Assembly: GCA_012719125.1 (NCBI GenBank)
Contig: JAAYAY010000026.1
Span: 1 to 64,000 of the forward strand
Length of the DNA: 64,000 nt
Source of the DNA: Planctomycetaceae bacterium
GTDB taxonomy: Bacteria > Planctomycetota > Planctomycetia > Pirellulales > Thermoguttaceae
Reading direction: 5' to 3'
Every line of letters starts with the position of its first letter. The first letter of the stretch is position 1. A program made the position numbers and the translations under genes. Shown here piece by piece: positions 18,211 to 26,748 of this stretch. The notes under the pieces are model-generated. The model was given only the letters and a program-made list of their open reading frames with translations, made no database searches and had not been told where the DNA came from.

Positions 18211-21200
18211 GGGAAGTCCCATTCTTCGGGGCGGTCCACGTAGAGGCCTTCGAGCCAGCGGCCGTGGGCGGGGTCGGCGATCGGTTCCACGCGGACGTCG
18301 GCGATCCAGAGCGTTCCGGCGCCTTCGTACCAGACTTGCAGGCGGGTCTTTTCCTCGACCGTGTCCTTGGACTCGACCTCGAACTGGAAACGCTTCCATT
18401 CTGAGGTCGGCGTGAATCGCTGATAGTCGAACAGGGACCGCCATTTGCTCGTGTCGGTGATCGCCAGGGGGATGTCGGCGGCTTCCAACCCTTCTGCGCG
18501 GGCAAGCAGGGAGATGCGATACCACTGGTCCTGTTTCATCGGCACGCCGTACTGGGCCAGCATGACGCTCGGTTTCTTGTCGCCTTCGGCAGGTGGACTG
18601 GCCAGTCGCAGGGCCCACTCAGCGTCGGGCGCATCGGTCTTTTCGCGTTTGCCTGTGGCCGTCTTGTTGCTCATGGAGACGCTCCACTCGTCGGCCGCAC
18701 CGTCGTTGTCGGCGTCGAGCGCGAAGTTGCCGTTCTTGACGACGGAGGGTCCTTCGCTTCCACCGAGCGGCGTCGAGAAGCGTTCCAGGACGGGCGTCGG
18801 CGCTGCCACTCCCATGTTGGCCAGGAGTCGGGCTGTGAGGAAGCCGGCGCGGCGATAGGTGCGTTTGAGGTTGTGGTGTTTGGTGACGGAACCGGGCCCA
18901 GTGTCCGGCGGCGTCTGCTGGGCCGCCTCGAAGGAGAAGACCGAATAGGGCGGCATCTGAGCGAAGACCACGTGAGTGTTGTTGAGGTGCCCCAGAACGC
19001 CGTTTCCGATGGCCGCGTCGCCGGCCAGCAGCGGCAACTTGCGCGGAGAGGCGTTGTGGACGTCGGCGGGTGATACTCCGGCCAGGAGCGAGCCGGCGCC
19101 GAACGGCTCGAACCACGAGGCGATGTGCTCTTCGTCTTTCATGGCGACTTTGACCGGCAGGAAGGAATTGGCCTCGTCCTGGTTGAGTCCGAGGGCCAGC
19201 ACGTGGCCGCCAGTTGTGATCCAATTGCTGATCTCGGCCGCCCGGTTGGCCAATTGGGGATCTGCTCCCGAGCCGACGATGAGCACGTCGTCCTGAGTCA
19301 GCTTCCCATCGCCGAGCGATCGGGCCGCAATGCCCATCGACTCCAGATGTTGCCTGCCCTCGGCGCCGCCGGCGTAGACGGCCTGACGCCTCGGCGCCGG
19401 CTGCCAGGCGGTCAGATAATCGAACAGATTGCGGACCAGGATCTCGGCGGCCGGGTCCTGCTCGGTCCGGCCGGTCACGTCGACCTGGCAGAAGACCATC
19501 GTGCCGCTCCCCTCGCGGTATTCCATGAGCGGGCTGTACTGGAGGCTGTAGCCGCCGTCGAGAATCGGCAGGAAGTCGCCCCGGGCCGGCTTCTCGATCG
19601 ACACCGACGCCACGTTGCCGCGGTTGCCGCAGCGCCAAAGGCGGGTGACGGGGATGCCGCACCAGCGGTCGGCGGGGGAGCCGAAGCCGGGATCGGGCGG
19701 ATACTCGGCAAAGGACGGCACCAGCGTCGCCTGGCCGCGCCAGTCGCACAGGTGTTGCTCGTCGAGGCCGGCCAGGATCGGATGATCCGGCACCCGCTTG
19801 AAAACCTGCCGCAGGCCGTAGGTGGCGATGCGGAAACCGAAGCGTTGTTCCAGGACTTCCGGAGCCTGCTCGAAGAGGAGGACCTTGAGGCCGTCGCGAA
19901 CGCGGGTGATGTCGGGAGCGGGGCCGTCGAGGGTCAGGGCGCCCTTGCCGACGACAAGGAGGTCGAACTTGGCAAGGTCGGTGTTTGCGTCCACTTTGGT
20001 GTTGCCAACGCTCATGCCGTCCAGTAGTTTGCCGGTCTCACCTTGCGGATCGAAGAGGGCGATTTTCGAGGGCAGGCTGGGTGTTAGCGGGCGCTGCAGG
20101 ACATGGATCAAGAAGGTGTCCTCTTGTGTTTCACCCGTGTAGAAGTGGACTTTTGTCTGAATATCGTAGGTACCCGGTTTCTGATCCGGCAACAACGGGA
20201 AACCGATGGGAACTCGGCGTTGTTGGCCCGGTTCCAAGGAGGGCCTGCCGCCGCTGGCGCTACCGAAAGCAGCCCGTTCACTTGACCAGGTCCAGTCGGC
20301 TGCGATGGTCTCACGCGAATTGTTGATGAGGATCAGTTGCTTCTCAACGGTCTCACCGGGAAAGAAGTTGTGGTCCTTGCTCGTGAACGCTTGCGGCTTG
20401 CCGGCGATGTAGGCCAGCAGGGGGCCGTTGTTGCGGATCAGGACCTTGGCGGCCTCGGTGGGGATCCAGTCGTCCAGATCGAAAGCCAGGTCGATCCGCT
20501 CGTAGCGCTGGTCGAGATAGTCGGGGCTGAAGCCGGGACGCTGCAGTTTCTTCCAGTCCACCGGCAGTTCCTTGCGGCTCTTGTCGACTCCTTCGCGGAG
20601 CGTCCAGTAGTGGCCGTGGCTCCAGGGCGAGTTGGCCGACAGGCCCCAAGTGCGGAAGGCGGGCCAGTTGGCCGCAAAGTACTTCGCGTAGACCGGATAC
20701 CGCTCCAGGAAATCCTCGGAGCCGACCTGGTGGGGATAGTCCCAGCGGTGCCAGGCTCGCTCGGACTCGAACTGCCGGGCTTCCCAACGGAGGTTGCTTT
20801 TTTCCTGTTCGCTGATTTGATAGGCTCGATCGCCGAGGAACTGGGCGTTCCATTCGGCCAGGCAGAACTCCCAGGGCGCGACGGCGCCGCCGAACTCCCG
20901 CCTGCCGCCAAACCAGCCGCGATACATGGTCCAGTCCCACGACATGGGCACGCAGTATTCGCAGGTGAACAGCGGCTTGACGCCCACGGTGGCCCAGTGC
21001 TCGAACCAGTCCGACATCTCCTGGATGGGCACGAAGTTGGTATAGAAGTTGATCGTGTGCATGGCGCCGATGTGTCCGCCGGCATGGTGATAGACGAAGC
21101 GGCTCGGATCGAGGTTGCGAATGATCGCTTCCGCCCGCAGGGCCCGGTCGGCGTTGCGTTGGCTCCACTCGTTGCGGCGGTTCTGGATGCCGTCGATCAT

Positions 21201-22634
21201 CTGTGGATTCATGTCGTCGGAATAGCCGGTCGCATTGTGGCTGGTGGAGTAGGCCACGACCGCCGGATGATTCTGGGCCACGCGGACGTAGAACTCGGCA
21301 TGGCGGGCGTAGCCGTTCGTCTGCTCGGCATCGCCGTCTTTCCAGTCGTATTGGCCAAAGTGAGGTTGGGAGAAGGAGAACAGCATCCCTGCGTCGTCGG
21401 CGGCTCGGAGGATCTCTTCGAAGCTCAGGTGCGTGCCCGGCTCGCAGCCGTAGTTGTGGGTATAGACGAAGTTGATGCCGAAGCTTGCCAGCCGCTTCAT
21501 GCTCTCCCGGGCCGCATCGTATGTGGACCATGCCGCACCCACTTGAGCGTTGTCGAAGGGAACCGACGAGAGGAAGATCCGCGTGCCGTTCAAGTAGAAG
21601 TCGCGGCCGTCGATCCAGAACTCGCGGAAGCCGAATCGCTCAGGTAAGGCCGCGTCGAGAACCTTCGCGTCGGCATCGAGGAGGGAGACGTGAAGGTCGA
21701 ACATGTTCTGGGGCGTGTGGACGTTCCACAGTTTCTCGGGCAGCCAGTCGGCGCTGAATCGGAAGCGATCCTCTACCAGTTGGGCTTTCGTGAAGGGCTT
21801 GCTGGTGAACTCGCCAGCCGTGTCGTCTCCGTCGGCAACGCGAGCCTTGAGGACGTATTGGGCATTGTCGCTGAGGTCGGCGAGGGCCGCGTCGAAGGTG
21901 ATGGTTTTCTTGCGAACGGACGTTTCGACCTTCACGTCGCCGATCTGGGCTCCTTTGGGCGTGCTTGTCAGATAAACGTCGCCGCAGAGTCCGCGGCGGG
22001 CGACGCGGCCTTGGACCTGTTTGGCCGAGGCGGTATCGCTGTAGGAGAGCATGACCGCCTTGAGCGGCATGGCGTCGACGCGGATGCTGAGCGTGTACTT
22101 CCTGCCCGGCTGACAGGCGCCGGTCAGGTCGACCTCGCCGGCCGGAAAGCGGATCTCGCCGACTTTCGTTCCATCGACATAGACGTCGGCAAACGAATTG
22201 ACGTAGGCGGCGTCGAGGGCAATCCGCCGGCCGGTCCACTCCTGGGGAATGGTCATTTCGCGCTGGTACCAGGCCGCGGTGATAGCTCCGAGTCGTTTGT
22301 CGGCCCAACTGGGATGAGCGAAGACGGTCTGGCAGTCCTTCTGCATGTAGTCGCTGATGCCGGGCCAGCAGCCGGGGACCTTGAAGTGGCCCCAGCCGGC
22401 CTGGGGAACTGCGTTGTCGTCGCCCGCCGGCTGCCAGAGCCACAGGCCGTTGATGCAGATTTGTTCGCGGGTGGGGGTGGACTTACGGTAGGCGTCTTGG
22501 AGATCCCAGGCGGCTTGGACGCCGGTGGGGAGTGGTGCGACGGGTTGTGGGGTTGTGTCGCCGTATGCCCGTTGGCAGAGGAGGGTGACCAATGTGCACG
22601 TTGCCAATAGGAGGTGTTTGGAGGCTGGTGTCAT
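18189..22634 (-). CDS. Very large secreted glycoside hydrolase family 2-like protein
   Basis: This 1481-residue protein starts at the ATG at 22634 with a signal peptide (LLLATCTLVTLLCQRAYG). A sugar-binding jelly-roll (ICINGLWLWQPAGDDNAVP, YVDGTKVGEIRFPAGEVDL) is followed by an Ig-like domain, a TIM barrel (FYLNGTRIFLSSVPFDN; FGINFVYTHNYG), further beta domains, an amidotransferase-like segment and a C-terminal carbohydrate-binding-like domain. The likely nucleophile is E559 in FTCEYCVP. The usual acid/base motif NE aligns with SHN at residues 465-467, so Asn replaces Glu. The activity is thus uncertain. The natural substrate could be a galactoside, mannoside or glucuronide. Confidence 0.78.
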   Translation of the reverse strand: MTPASKHLLLATCTLVTLLCQRAYGDTTPQPVAPLPTGVQAAWDLQDAYRKSTPTREQICINGLWLWQPAGDDNAVPQAGWGHFKVPGCWPGISDYMQKDCQTVFAHPSWADKRLGAITAAWYQREMTIPQEWTGRRIALDAAYVNSFADVYVDGTKVGEIRFPAGEVDLTGACQPGRKYTLSIRVDAMPLKAVMLSYSDTASAKQVQGRVARRGLCGDVYLTSTPKGAQIGDVKVETSVRKKTITFDAALADLSDNAQYVLKARVADGDDTAGEFTSKPFTKAQLVEDRFRFSADWLPEKLWNVHTPQNMFDLHVSLLDADAKVLDAALPERFGFREFWIDGRDFYLNGTRIFLSSVPFDNAQVGAAWSTYDAARESMKRLASFGINFVYTHNYGCEPGTHLSFEEILRAADDAGMLFSFSQPHFGQYDWKDGDAEQTNGYARHAEFYVRVAQNHPAVVAYSTSHNATGYSDDMNPQMIDGIQNRRNEWSQRNADRALRAEAIIRNLDPSRFVYHHAGGHIGAMHTINFYTNFVPIQEMSDWFEHWATVGVKPLFTCEYCVPMSWDWTMYRGWFGGRREFGGAVAPWEFCLAEWNAQFLGDRAYQISEQEKSNLRWEARQFESERAWHRWDYPHQVGSEDFLERYPVYAKYFAANWPAFRTWGLSANSPWSHGHYWTLREGVDKSRKELPVDWKKLQRPGFSPDYLDQRYERIDLAFDLDDWIPTEAAKVLIRNNGPLLAYIAGKPQAFTSKDHNFFPGETVEKQLILINNSRETIAADWTWSSERAAFGSASGGRPSLEPGQQRRVPIGFPLLPDQKPGTYDIQTKVHFYTGETQEDTFLIHVLQRPLTPSLPSKIALFDPQGETGKLLDGMSVGNTKVDANTDLAKFDLLVVGKGALTLDGPAPDITRVRDGLKVLLFEQAPEVLEQRFGFRIATYGLRQVFKRVPDHPILAGLDEQHLCDWRGQATLVPSFAEYPPDPGFGSPADRWCGIPVTRLWRCGNRGNVASVSIEKPARGDFLPILDGGYSLQYSPLMEYREGSGTMVFCQVDVTGRTEQDPAAEILVRNLFDYLTAWQPAPRRQAVYAGGAEGRQHLESMGIAARSLGDGKLTQDDVLIVGSGADPQLANRAAEISNWITTGGHVLALGLNQDEANSFLPVKVAMKDEEHIASWFEPFGAGSLLAGVSPADVHNASPRKLPLLAGDAAIGNGVLGHLNNTHVVFAQMPPYSVFSFEAAQQTPPDTGPGSVTKHHNLKRTYRRAGFLTARLLANMGVAAPTPVLERFSTPLGGSEGPSVVKNGNFALDADNDGAADEWSVSMSNKTATGKREKTDAPDAEWALRLASPPAEGDKKPSVMLAQYGVPMKQDQWYRISLLARAEGLEAADIPLAITDTSKWRSLFDYQRFTPTSEWKRFQFEVESKDTVEEKTRLQVWYEGAGTLWIADVRVEPIADPAHGRWLEGLYVDRPEEWDFPYRFFRW

Positions 22635-22692
22635 GGAAAAGGTTCCTTCGAAGGAGGGCACAAAACCTGCGAGGGGAGCGTCGCGTTTGTTG

Positions 22693-23178
22693 TTACTCCC
22701 CTACTCTAGCCAGCGCCTCGTTGATCACGCGATCCGACAGGTACATACCGTGCCGGCGCAACTGATCGAGAACGGGGCGGGCTGCAGGAATCACTCCGCG
22801 TTGTTTGGCGATCAGGACGAGACCTAGCGTTCCTCGCACGGGGATACCGAGGGCACGGGCACACCGTCGGCCTGCAAGATCGTCAAGGATCGCGTCGGCG
22901 CCACGATGTGACAGAGCCCAAGCAAGAACTGATGATTCACCCGGCCCTAAATCCCAGCCGGCAATCAGAGACGGAATCGGTTCGGGGTCCTCGACTGTCA
23001 GCCAGTCTGTGCTGTCGAGCACTACCACCGTAGGGTCAGAACTGCCGCAGATTCTGATTTCTTCGGCGACCGGTGTCGGCACGATGATATGACTGCCGGC
23101 CAATTGGAGCAGGTCGATCAGGCCGGCGCGTGATAACAGGATGAGCGGCGAAGAATTGACGACGGGGTCCTCAGCCAC
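22693..23178 (-). CDS. DUF3368 PIN-like toxin
   Basis: This 161-residue protein has the acidic pattern of PIN-type RNases: VVNSSPLILLSRAG at the start, a middle Glu in LGPGESSVLAWA, and AILDDLAGRRCARALG with paired Asp. It is probably the RNase toxin of a type II pair. The GTG start at 23178 follows AGGAG at a 7-base spacing and overlaps the end of the UPF0175 antitoxin gene by 8 bp. The pair forms a two-gene operon. Confidence 0.85.
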   Translation of the reverse strand: MAEDPVVNSSPLILLSRAGLIDLLQLAGSHIIVPTPVAEEIRICGSSDPTVVVLDSTDWLTVEDPEPIPSLIAGWDLGPGESSVLAWALSHRGADAILDDLAGRRCARALGIPVRGTLGLVLIAKQRGVIPAARPVLDQLRRHGMYLSDRVINEALARVGE

Positions 23179-23422
23179 GATCCAACTCCTCTTGCAGATC
23201 GTTCATGTCGACGGCGAAGACGTCGATACCCTGTCGAGCAAGCGCATCGAGGAACTCAGATCGGCTCAAGCCCGCGATGAGAGCGGCTTTCTCCTGGGAA
23301 ATCTCTCCGCGACTGTACCACAGCGTTGCCGCCGCCAGACGCATCTCTCCCACGAATTCCTCCGGCGAGCGGCGTAACGCCGAGAAGACTTCGTCCGGCA
23401 GTTCCAGGTTCATGGTTTTCAT
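23171..23422 (-). CDS. UPF0175 family antitoxin
   Basis: This is an 83-residue protein with the UPF0175 pattern: LELPDEVFSALRRSPEEFVG, then LAAATLWYSRGEISQEKAALIAGLSRSEFLDAL, a helix-turn-helix, and an acidic tail. It is expected to neutralise the downstream DUF3368 toxin and repress its own promoter. An in-frame second ATG three codons in could also serve as the start. Confidence 0.85.
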   Translation of the reverse strand: MKTMNLELPDEVFSALRRSPEEFVGEMRLAAATLWYSRGEISQEKAALIAGLSRSEFLDALARQGIDVFAVDMNDLQEELDRG

Positions 23423-24148
23423 TTTGGTGTTCCACAGGCGACTGTCATCGATTCAAACCAATCGTATATTGCACTATTGACGCTAATTCTTGTCTGAGAG
23501 TTGGTCAACAGGTGAGCGATTCTGCCAATATCGCATCGTCGAGACGGTTTCCGCTGAAGCAGTCGGCGTTTTGAACAGGAGTTAACGGAGGCATTGGAGG
23601 AGGGGGGATTATGGTGTCGGATGTCGATCGCAAGGGGCAGGTGCGGCACATCGCTTAACGTGTGTTGTGGCAATGATTTGCGGTGCCGTCGCGATGCGAC
23701 GCAGGAGGGGGCCCGCCCCGGTGGGGGTGATGGGGTGAAATAGTGAGTCTGCAAGTGGGGGCACGTCGGCATGGCCGGGGAGTCGGTTGTGGGGAGAGGA
23801 ATCGAGGACGGAATGTGGTTGATACGGGTTCTTCGGCGGGGCTTTGGGGAATATGATCGTGGCGAGAGATCGGTGCTGCCAGGACCCGATTTGGGGTGGC
23901 GTTGCGTGAACCGAGTCGGATGGTATAGTATACAGAAATACAGTATTATGTCAATCCCTTTTTCGGTACGCCGGCGAGAGTTTCTTGGGGGGTGATTGTG
24001 TGGATCTTTCCTGCCCGTTGGGGGGCTGAGGGTCGAATGGGCGAGGGCGGGTGAGGCGTTGTTGTTGCTCGGGTGATGGGTTGCGGTGACGGGCATGTTC
24101 GGGAGCGGCGAGAGGCTACTGTGAACCGAGACGGTGGGCAGCCAAACC
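23423..24148. other. Intergenic region without recognised genes
   Basis: These 726 bp are G-rich on the plus strand and carry only improbable reading frames with Pro/Ser/His-rich translations on the minus strand. A TATAGTATAC stretch near 23924 could be a -10 region. I see no repeat shared with the other families in the window. Confidence 0.4.
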
Positions 24149-24361
24149 ATGTCAACAGACGGATCCTCGAAGAACATCGTCGTCTCTGTCATCTGGCTCA
24201 CCGTGCTCGCACTGCTTCTTCTCGTCGCGATGATCGTCGTGCAACGCTGGAATCAGCCGTCGTCGTTCGTTGCGTCCCGCGCTCCGATACTGCTGTTGGG
24301 TTCATTCGCCATCGTGCGGCTTGCCGGCTGCCGGCTGGAATGTGAAGACCCCGGAGAATGA
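24149..24361 (+). CDS. Possible small membrane protein
   Basis: This 70-residue frame starts MSTDGSSKNIVVSVIW and continues with one clear hydrophobic segment (VIWLTVLALLLLVAMIVV), then a basic-flanked second weaker one (APILLLGSFAIVRLAG). I see no good ribosome-binding site and do not recognise the family. It may be real, or a chance frame in the intergenic stretch upstream of the 133-bp repeat. Confidence 0.25.
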   Translation: MSTDGSSKNIVVSVIWLTVLALLLLVAMIVVQRWNQPSSFVASRAPILLLGSFAIVRLAGCRLECEDPGE

Positions 24362-24378
24362 ACGGTCGAGTCATGGTC

Positions 24379-24511
24379 AGGAGAACTGCAAAGTCGTCTT
24401 GTGGCAAGAATAGTAGCAGGCACTCTCCGAGCGCTGCTGGCGGGAAATCGGGATTTCCGGCAGTTCTGCGGACGGCACGGCGGAGCGTGCCTGCTACTAT
24501 GCAGTTCCCCT
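24379..24511 (+). repeat. 133-bp hairpin element, copy 1
   Basis: The ends are AGGAGAACTGCAAAGT and a matching inverted ACTATGCAGTTCCCCT. An inner inverted pair centres on GTAGCAGGCACTC and its mate GCGTGCCTGCTAC. The same element is found at 43449-43622 and 62482-62614, always in this orientation and upstream of a plus-strand gene. Here it is 120 bp before the HicB gene. Confidence 0.85.
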
Positions 24512-24530
24512 GGAGTCGTGGTCAGCTTGC

Positions 24531-24560
24531 TTGCCGCTATGGGCACGGAGGAGTTATACT
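24531..24560 (+). promoter_or_regulatory. Candidate sigma70 promoter for hicB
   Basis: TTGCCG at 24531-24536 and TATACT at 24555-24560 are separated by 18 bp, 71 bp before the HicB start codon and just downstream of the 133-bp repeat. Confidence 0.4.
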
Positions 24561-24631
24561 GCTTTTGGAGGGGCGTAGACGCCGTCATGTCGATTGTGGT
24601 GGATTTCTGTACCTGGAGTGAGGAGTTCGTC

Positions 24632-24814
24632 GTGAAGTACACCGTTCTGATCGAAGAATCGTCCGAGGGCTTTGCGGTCTCCGTTCCAGGGCTACCAGGT
24701 TGCCATTCGCAGGGGGAAACCGAGGCGGAAGCCCTTGTCAACATCACGGATGCTATCCGCGAGTATCTGGACGTGGTTGAGCAATATCGTCCGGGATGCA
24801 GGGCTTACAAATGA
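24632..24814 (+). CDS. HicB-type antitoxin, apparently without HicA
   Basis: This 60-residue protein reads KYTVLIEESSEGFAVSVPGL, then GCHSQGETEAEALVNITDAI and REYLDV. This is the partial RNase-H-like fold of the HicB/UPF0150 family. The GTG start follows AGGAG with six bases between. No hicA frame (small double-stranded-RNA-binding-type toxin) is seen on either side, so it is an orphan antitoxin or a regulator. It also lacks the C-terminal DNA-binding extension of longer HicB proteins. Confidence 0.8.
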   Translation: MKYTVLIEESSEGFAVSVPGLPGCHSQGETEAEALVNITDAIREYLDVVEQYRPGCRAYK

Positions 24815-24885
24815 CGAATTCCGGAAGTTCCTGTGATTGGCCGGCTTTCATTTGGCTGGCGGGGCTGCCTGAGGACCCGTGCGGG

Positions 24886-24977
24886 TGTTGAAAAAGGGGG
24901 ACAGGCACCGCAACCGGTAGTATGTCCGGTGTCGCAAGGCTGCAAGATGTTGCGGAGCCAGTCCCCCTTTTTCAACA
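24886..24977. repeat. Long stem-loop repeat of GAAAAAGGGGGAC type
   Basis: The arms at 24886-24914 and 24949-24977 are complementary over 29 bases with two mismatches, around a 34-base loop. The structure starts 8 bp beyond the stop codon of the minus-strand epimerase gene. It may act as its terminator, because in that direction it ends in CCCCCTTTTTC. Confidence 0.7.
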
Positions 24978-24985
24978 GCCCAGCC

Positions 24986-26335
24986 CTACGCCCTCATGGC
25001 CTCGCTGGCGTGAACCAGCCCGCGGACGACGTGGTAGGCGGTCTTCCAGCGGTTGGCCTTGTCCTGCTCGGGCGGGTCGGGAAGGCCGTCTTCGCCGAGG
25101 TTGGCGTAGCAGCCGCCGTGCGCGTGGTCGAGTTGCTTGTCGTGGAAGAACTTCCAGGTGCGGGCGAAGAACTGGTCGTACCTGGTTCGCGCGTCAGGGA
25201 AGAGCCGACCGACGGTCAGCAGGCCGTTCATCGCCTCAGGCAGAACCCACCACGACTTGGCCCGCTTGTCGGGCACACCTGCCGGCGGGCCTTCGTAGAA
25301 GAAACCGCCGCCTTCCTCGTCCCAACCCCACTGAAGGGAATGGTCGACGAGCCGCCTGGCGACCCGGGCCGTCTCGGCGCTCACATGGCCGTGGAGCAAC
25401 TCGTCGGCCTCGGCCAGCAGGTAGGCGATTTCCAGTTCATGGCCGAAGGAGCTTGCTTCGTCGACCGGGGTGAAATTGCGATCGGCGAACATGTTGAGAT
25501 GCCCGCCGGGCATGACGATCTTGTCGCGGACGATCAGGAACATCTCTTCCAGACGCTTGACGAGCAGGGGATCGTCCCACACGCGCCGCAGAGCGCTGAG
25601 GGCTTCGAGAATATGGATATGGGCGTTCATCGACTTGTGTCCAACGCGCCCGATGACCATGAACCGCTGGCCGAAGTCTTCGTCGGTCGGCGTCAGTGAA
25701 AGCGGCTTGCCGTCGCGTGCCAGGTGTTCGCAGTAGCCGCCTTGTTCGGCGTCGTGGGCATGCTGTTCGATCCAGGCGAAGGCGTCCTGGGCCAGTTTGA
25801 GCGCCTCGGGGCGATTAGTTGCCTGGCAGACCGCCGCGCACGCATAGATGCCGAAGGCGGTGGAGTACATCTGCTTGACCGGTTCGACGGCCGGATCGGG
25901 ACCACCGGGGCCGGCAACCTGGTCGAGGAAGCCGCCGTACTTGGGATCCCACATTCCGCGGCGGAGGAACTCCAGCCCGTGGAGGCAGTAGACCCGCTGC
26001 TGAAGCCGGTCGCGCTCGTAGTGCAGGGCGATGTGGGCGGGGACCCAGGTCATCCGGCCTTGGAAGACAAGGCACTTGGACCGCGTGGGCTTGGGCGACC
26101 AGTCGTGGGCGAAGTTTTCGAGGAACCCGCCGCGGTCGACGTCCAGGCAGCGCGGATACCAGGCGGGGAGGATTTTCTCCCACAGGACCTTTTCGACATC
26201 TTCCGACTTCGGCAACGGCGGCGATCCGTTCTCGCTCCGGCCGAAGACGAACCGTGGTGTCGCCAGAAGGCCCGCACCCGCGGCCGCCATAGTTCGGAGC
26301 GCGGTGCGTCGCGTCGTTCGTGGTGGTTTGTTCAC
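24986..26335 (-). CDS. Exported AGE-family sugar epimerase or isomerase
   Basis: This is a 449-residue member of the N-acylglucosamine 2-epimerase / cellobiose 2-epimerase family, with an (alpha/alpha)6 barrel. The GTG start at 26335 begins a Tat-type signal (PRTTRRTALRTMAAAGAGLLATP), so the protein is probably exported folded. Family blocks include GGFLENFAHDW, RMTWVPAHIALHYERD, YGGFLDQV, KSMNAHIHILEALSAL, FGHELEIAYLLAEA and GGCYANLGEDG. The conserved His residues in MNAHIH and GHELE suit a general-base role. It is divergent from the S1 sulfatase gene. The exact sugar is not predictable. Confidence 0.85.
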   Translation of the reverse strand: MNKPPRTTRRTALRTMAAAGAGLLATPRFVFGRSENGSPPLPKSEDVEKVLWEKILPAWYPRCLDVDRGGFLENFAHDWSPKPTRSKCLVFQGRMTWVPAHIALHYERDRLQQRVYCLHGLEFLRRGMWDPKYGGFLDQVAGPGGPDPAVEPVKQMYSTAFGIYACAAVCQATNRPEALKLAQDAFAWIEQHAHDAEQGGYCEHLARDGKPLSLTPTDEDFGQRFMVIGRVGHKSMNAHIHILEALSALRRVWDDPLLVKRLEEMFLIVRDKIVMPGGHLNMFADRNFTPVDEASSFGHELEIAYLLAEADELLHGHVSAETARVARRLVDHSLQWGWDEEGGGFFYEGPPAGVPDKRAKSWWVLPEAMNGLLTVGRLFPDARTRYDQFFARTWKFFHDKQLDHAHGGCYANLGEDGLPDPPEQDKANRWKTAYHVVRGLVHASEAMRA

Positions 26336-26486
26336 CGGTGTGTTTCCTTTCAGCAGAGCGGGCTGCGCTGGGTTAGAAAAGAAAATGGGGGAAAAGAAAA
26401 TGAGGAACTGGATGGTCCTGCGCGATATTCTTTTCCAGCATATTCTTTGTTCGCCCTCTGGTGCTTGCCTCAAGGCCGGCACGATC

Positions 26487-26516
26487 TTGTTGCGGCGGCC
26501 CGCATGCCGGTAGAAT
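26487..26516 (+). promoter_or_regulatory. Candidate promoter upstream of the sulfatase
   Basis: TTGTTG at 26487-26492 and TAGAAT at 26511-26516 have an 18-bp spacer. The implied 5' leader of about 230 nt before the sulfatase ATG would be long. Confidence 0.35.
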
Positions 26517-26748
26517 ACACGCGGGAAGCCTCGAAAGCAAAGCCGGGAGAAGGACATTTCCGGGCGGTGCAAGGGTCCGGGTCATCCGTCCGGGACCGTG
26601 GTGTGTCCTGGCGCATCGAAACCTCGGGCGAATCGGCTCCAATTGCGGCGAAACTTGACCCCTCGTTCCGGACGGGACTAAGATGATCGGTTGGAATCCG
26701 GGCTCCAACCAGATGGCTGAATCCATATTCTGATCAAGGATTGCCCTC

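Noticed and set aside
23419-24201. 260-residue minus-strand frame rich in Pro, Ser and His
   Set aside because: No hydrophobic core, no motif, overlaps the antitoxin leader. Composition reflects the G-rich plus strand.
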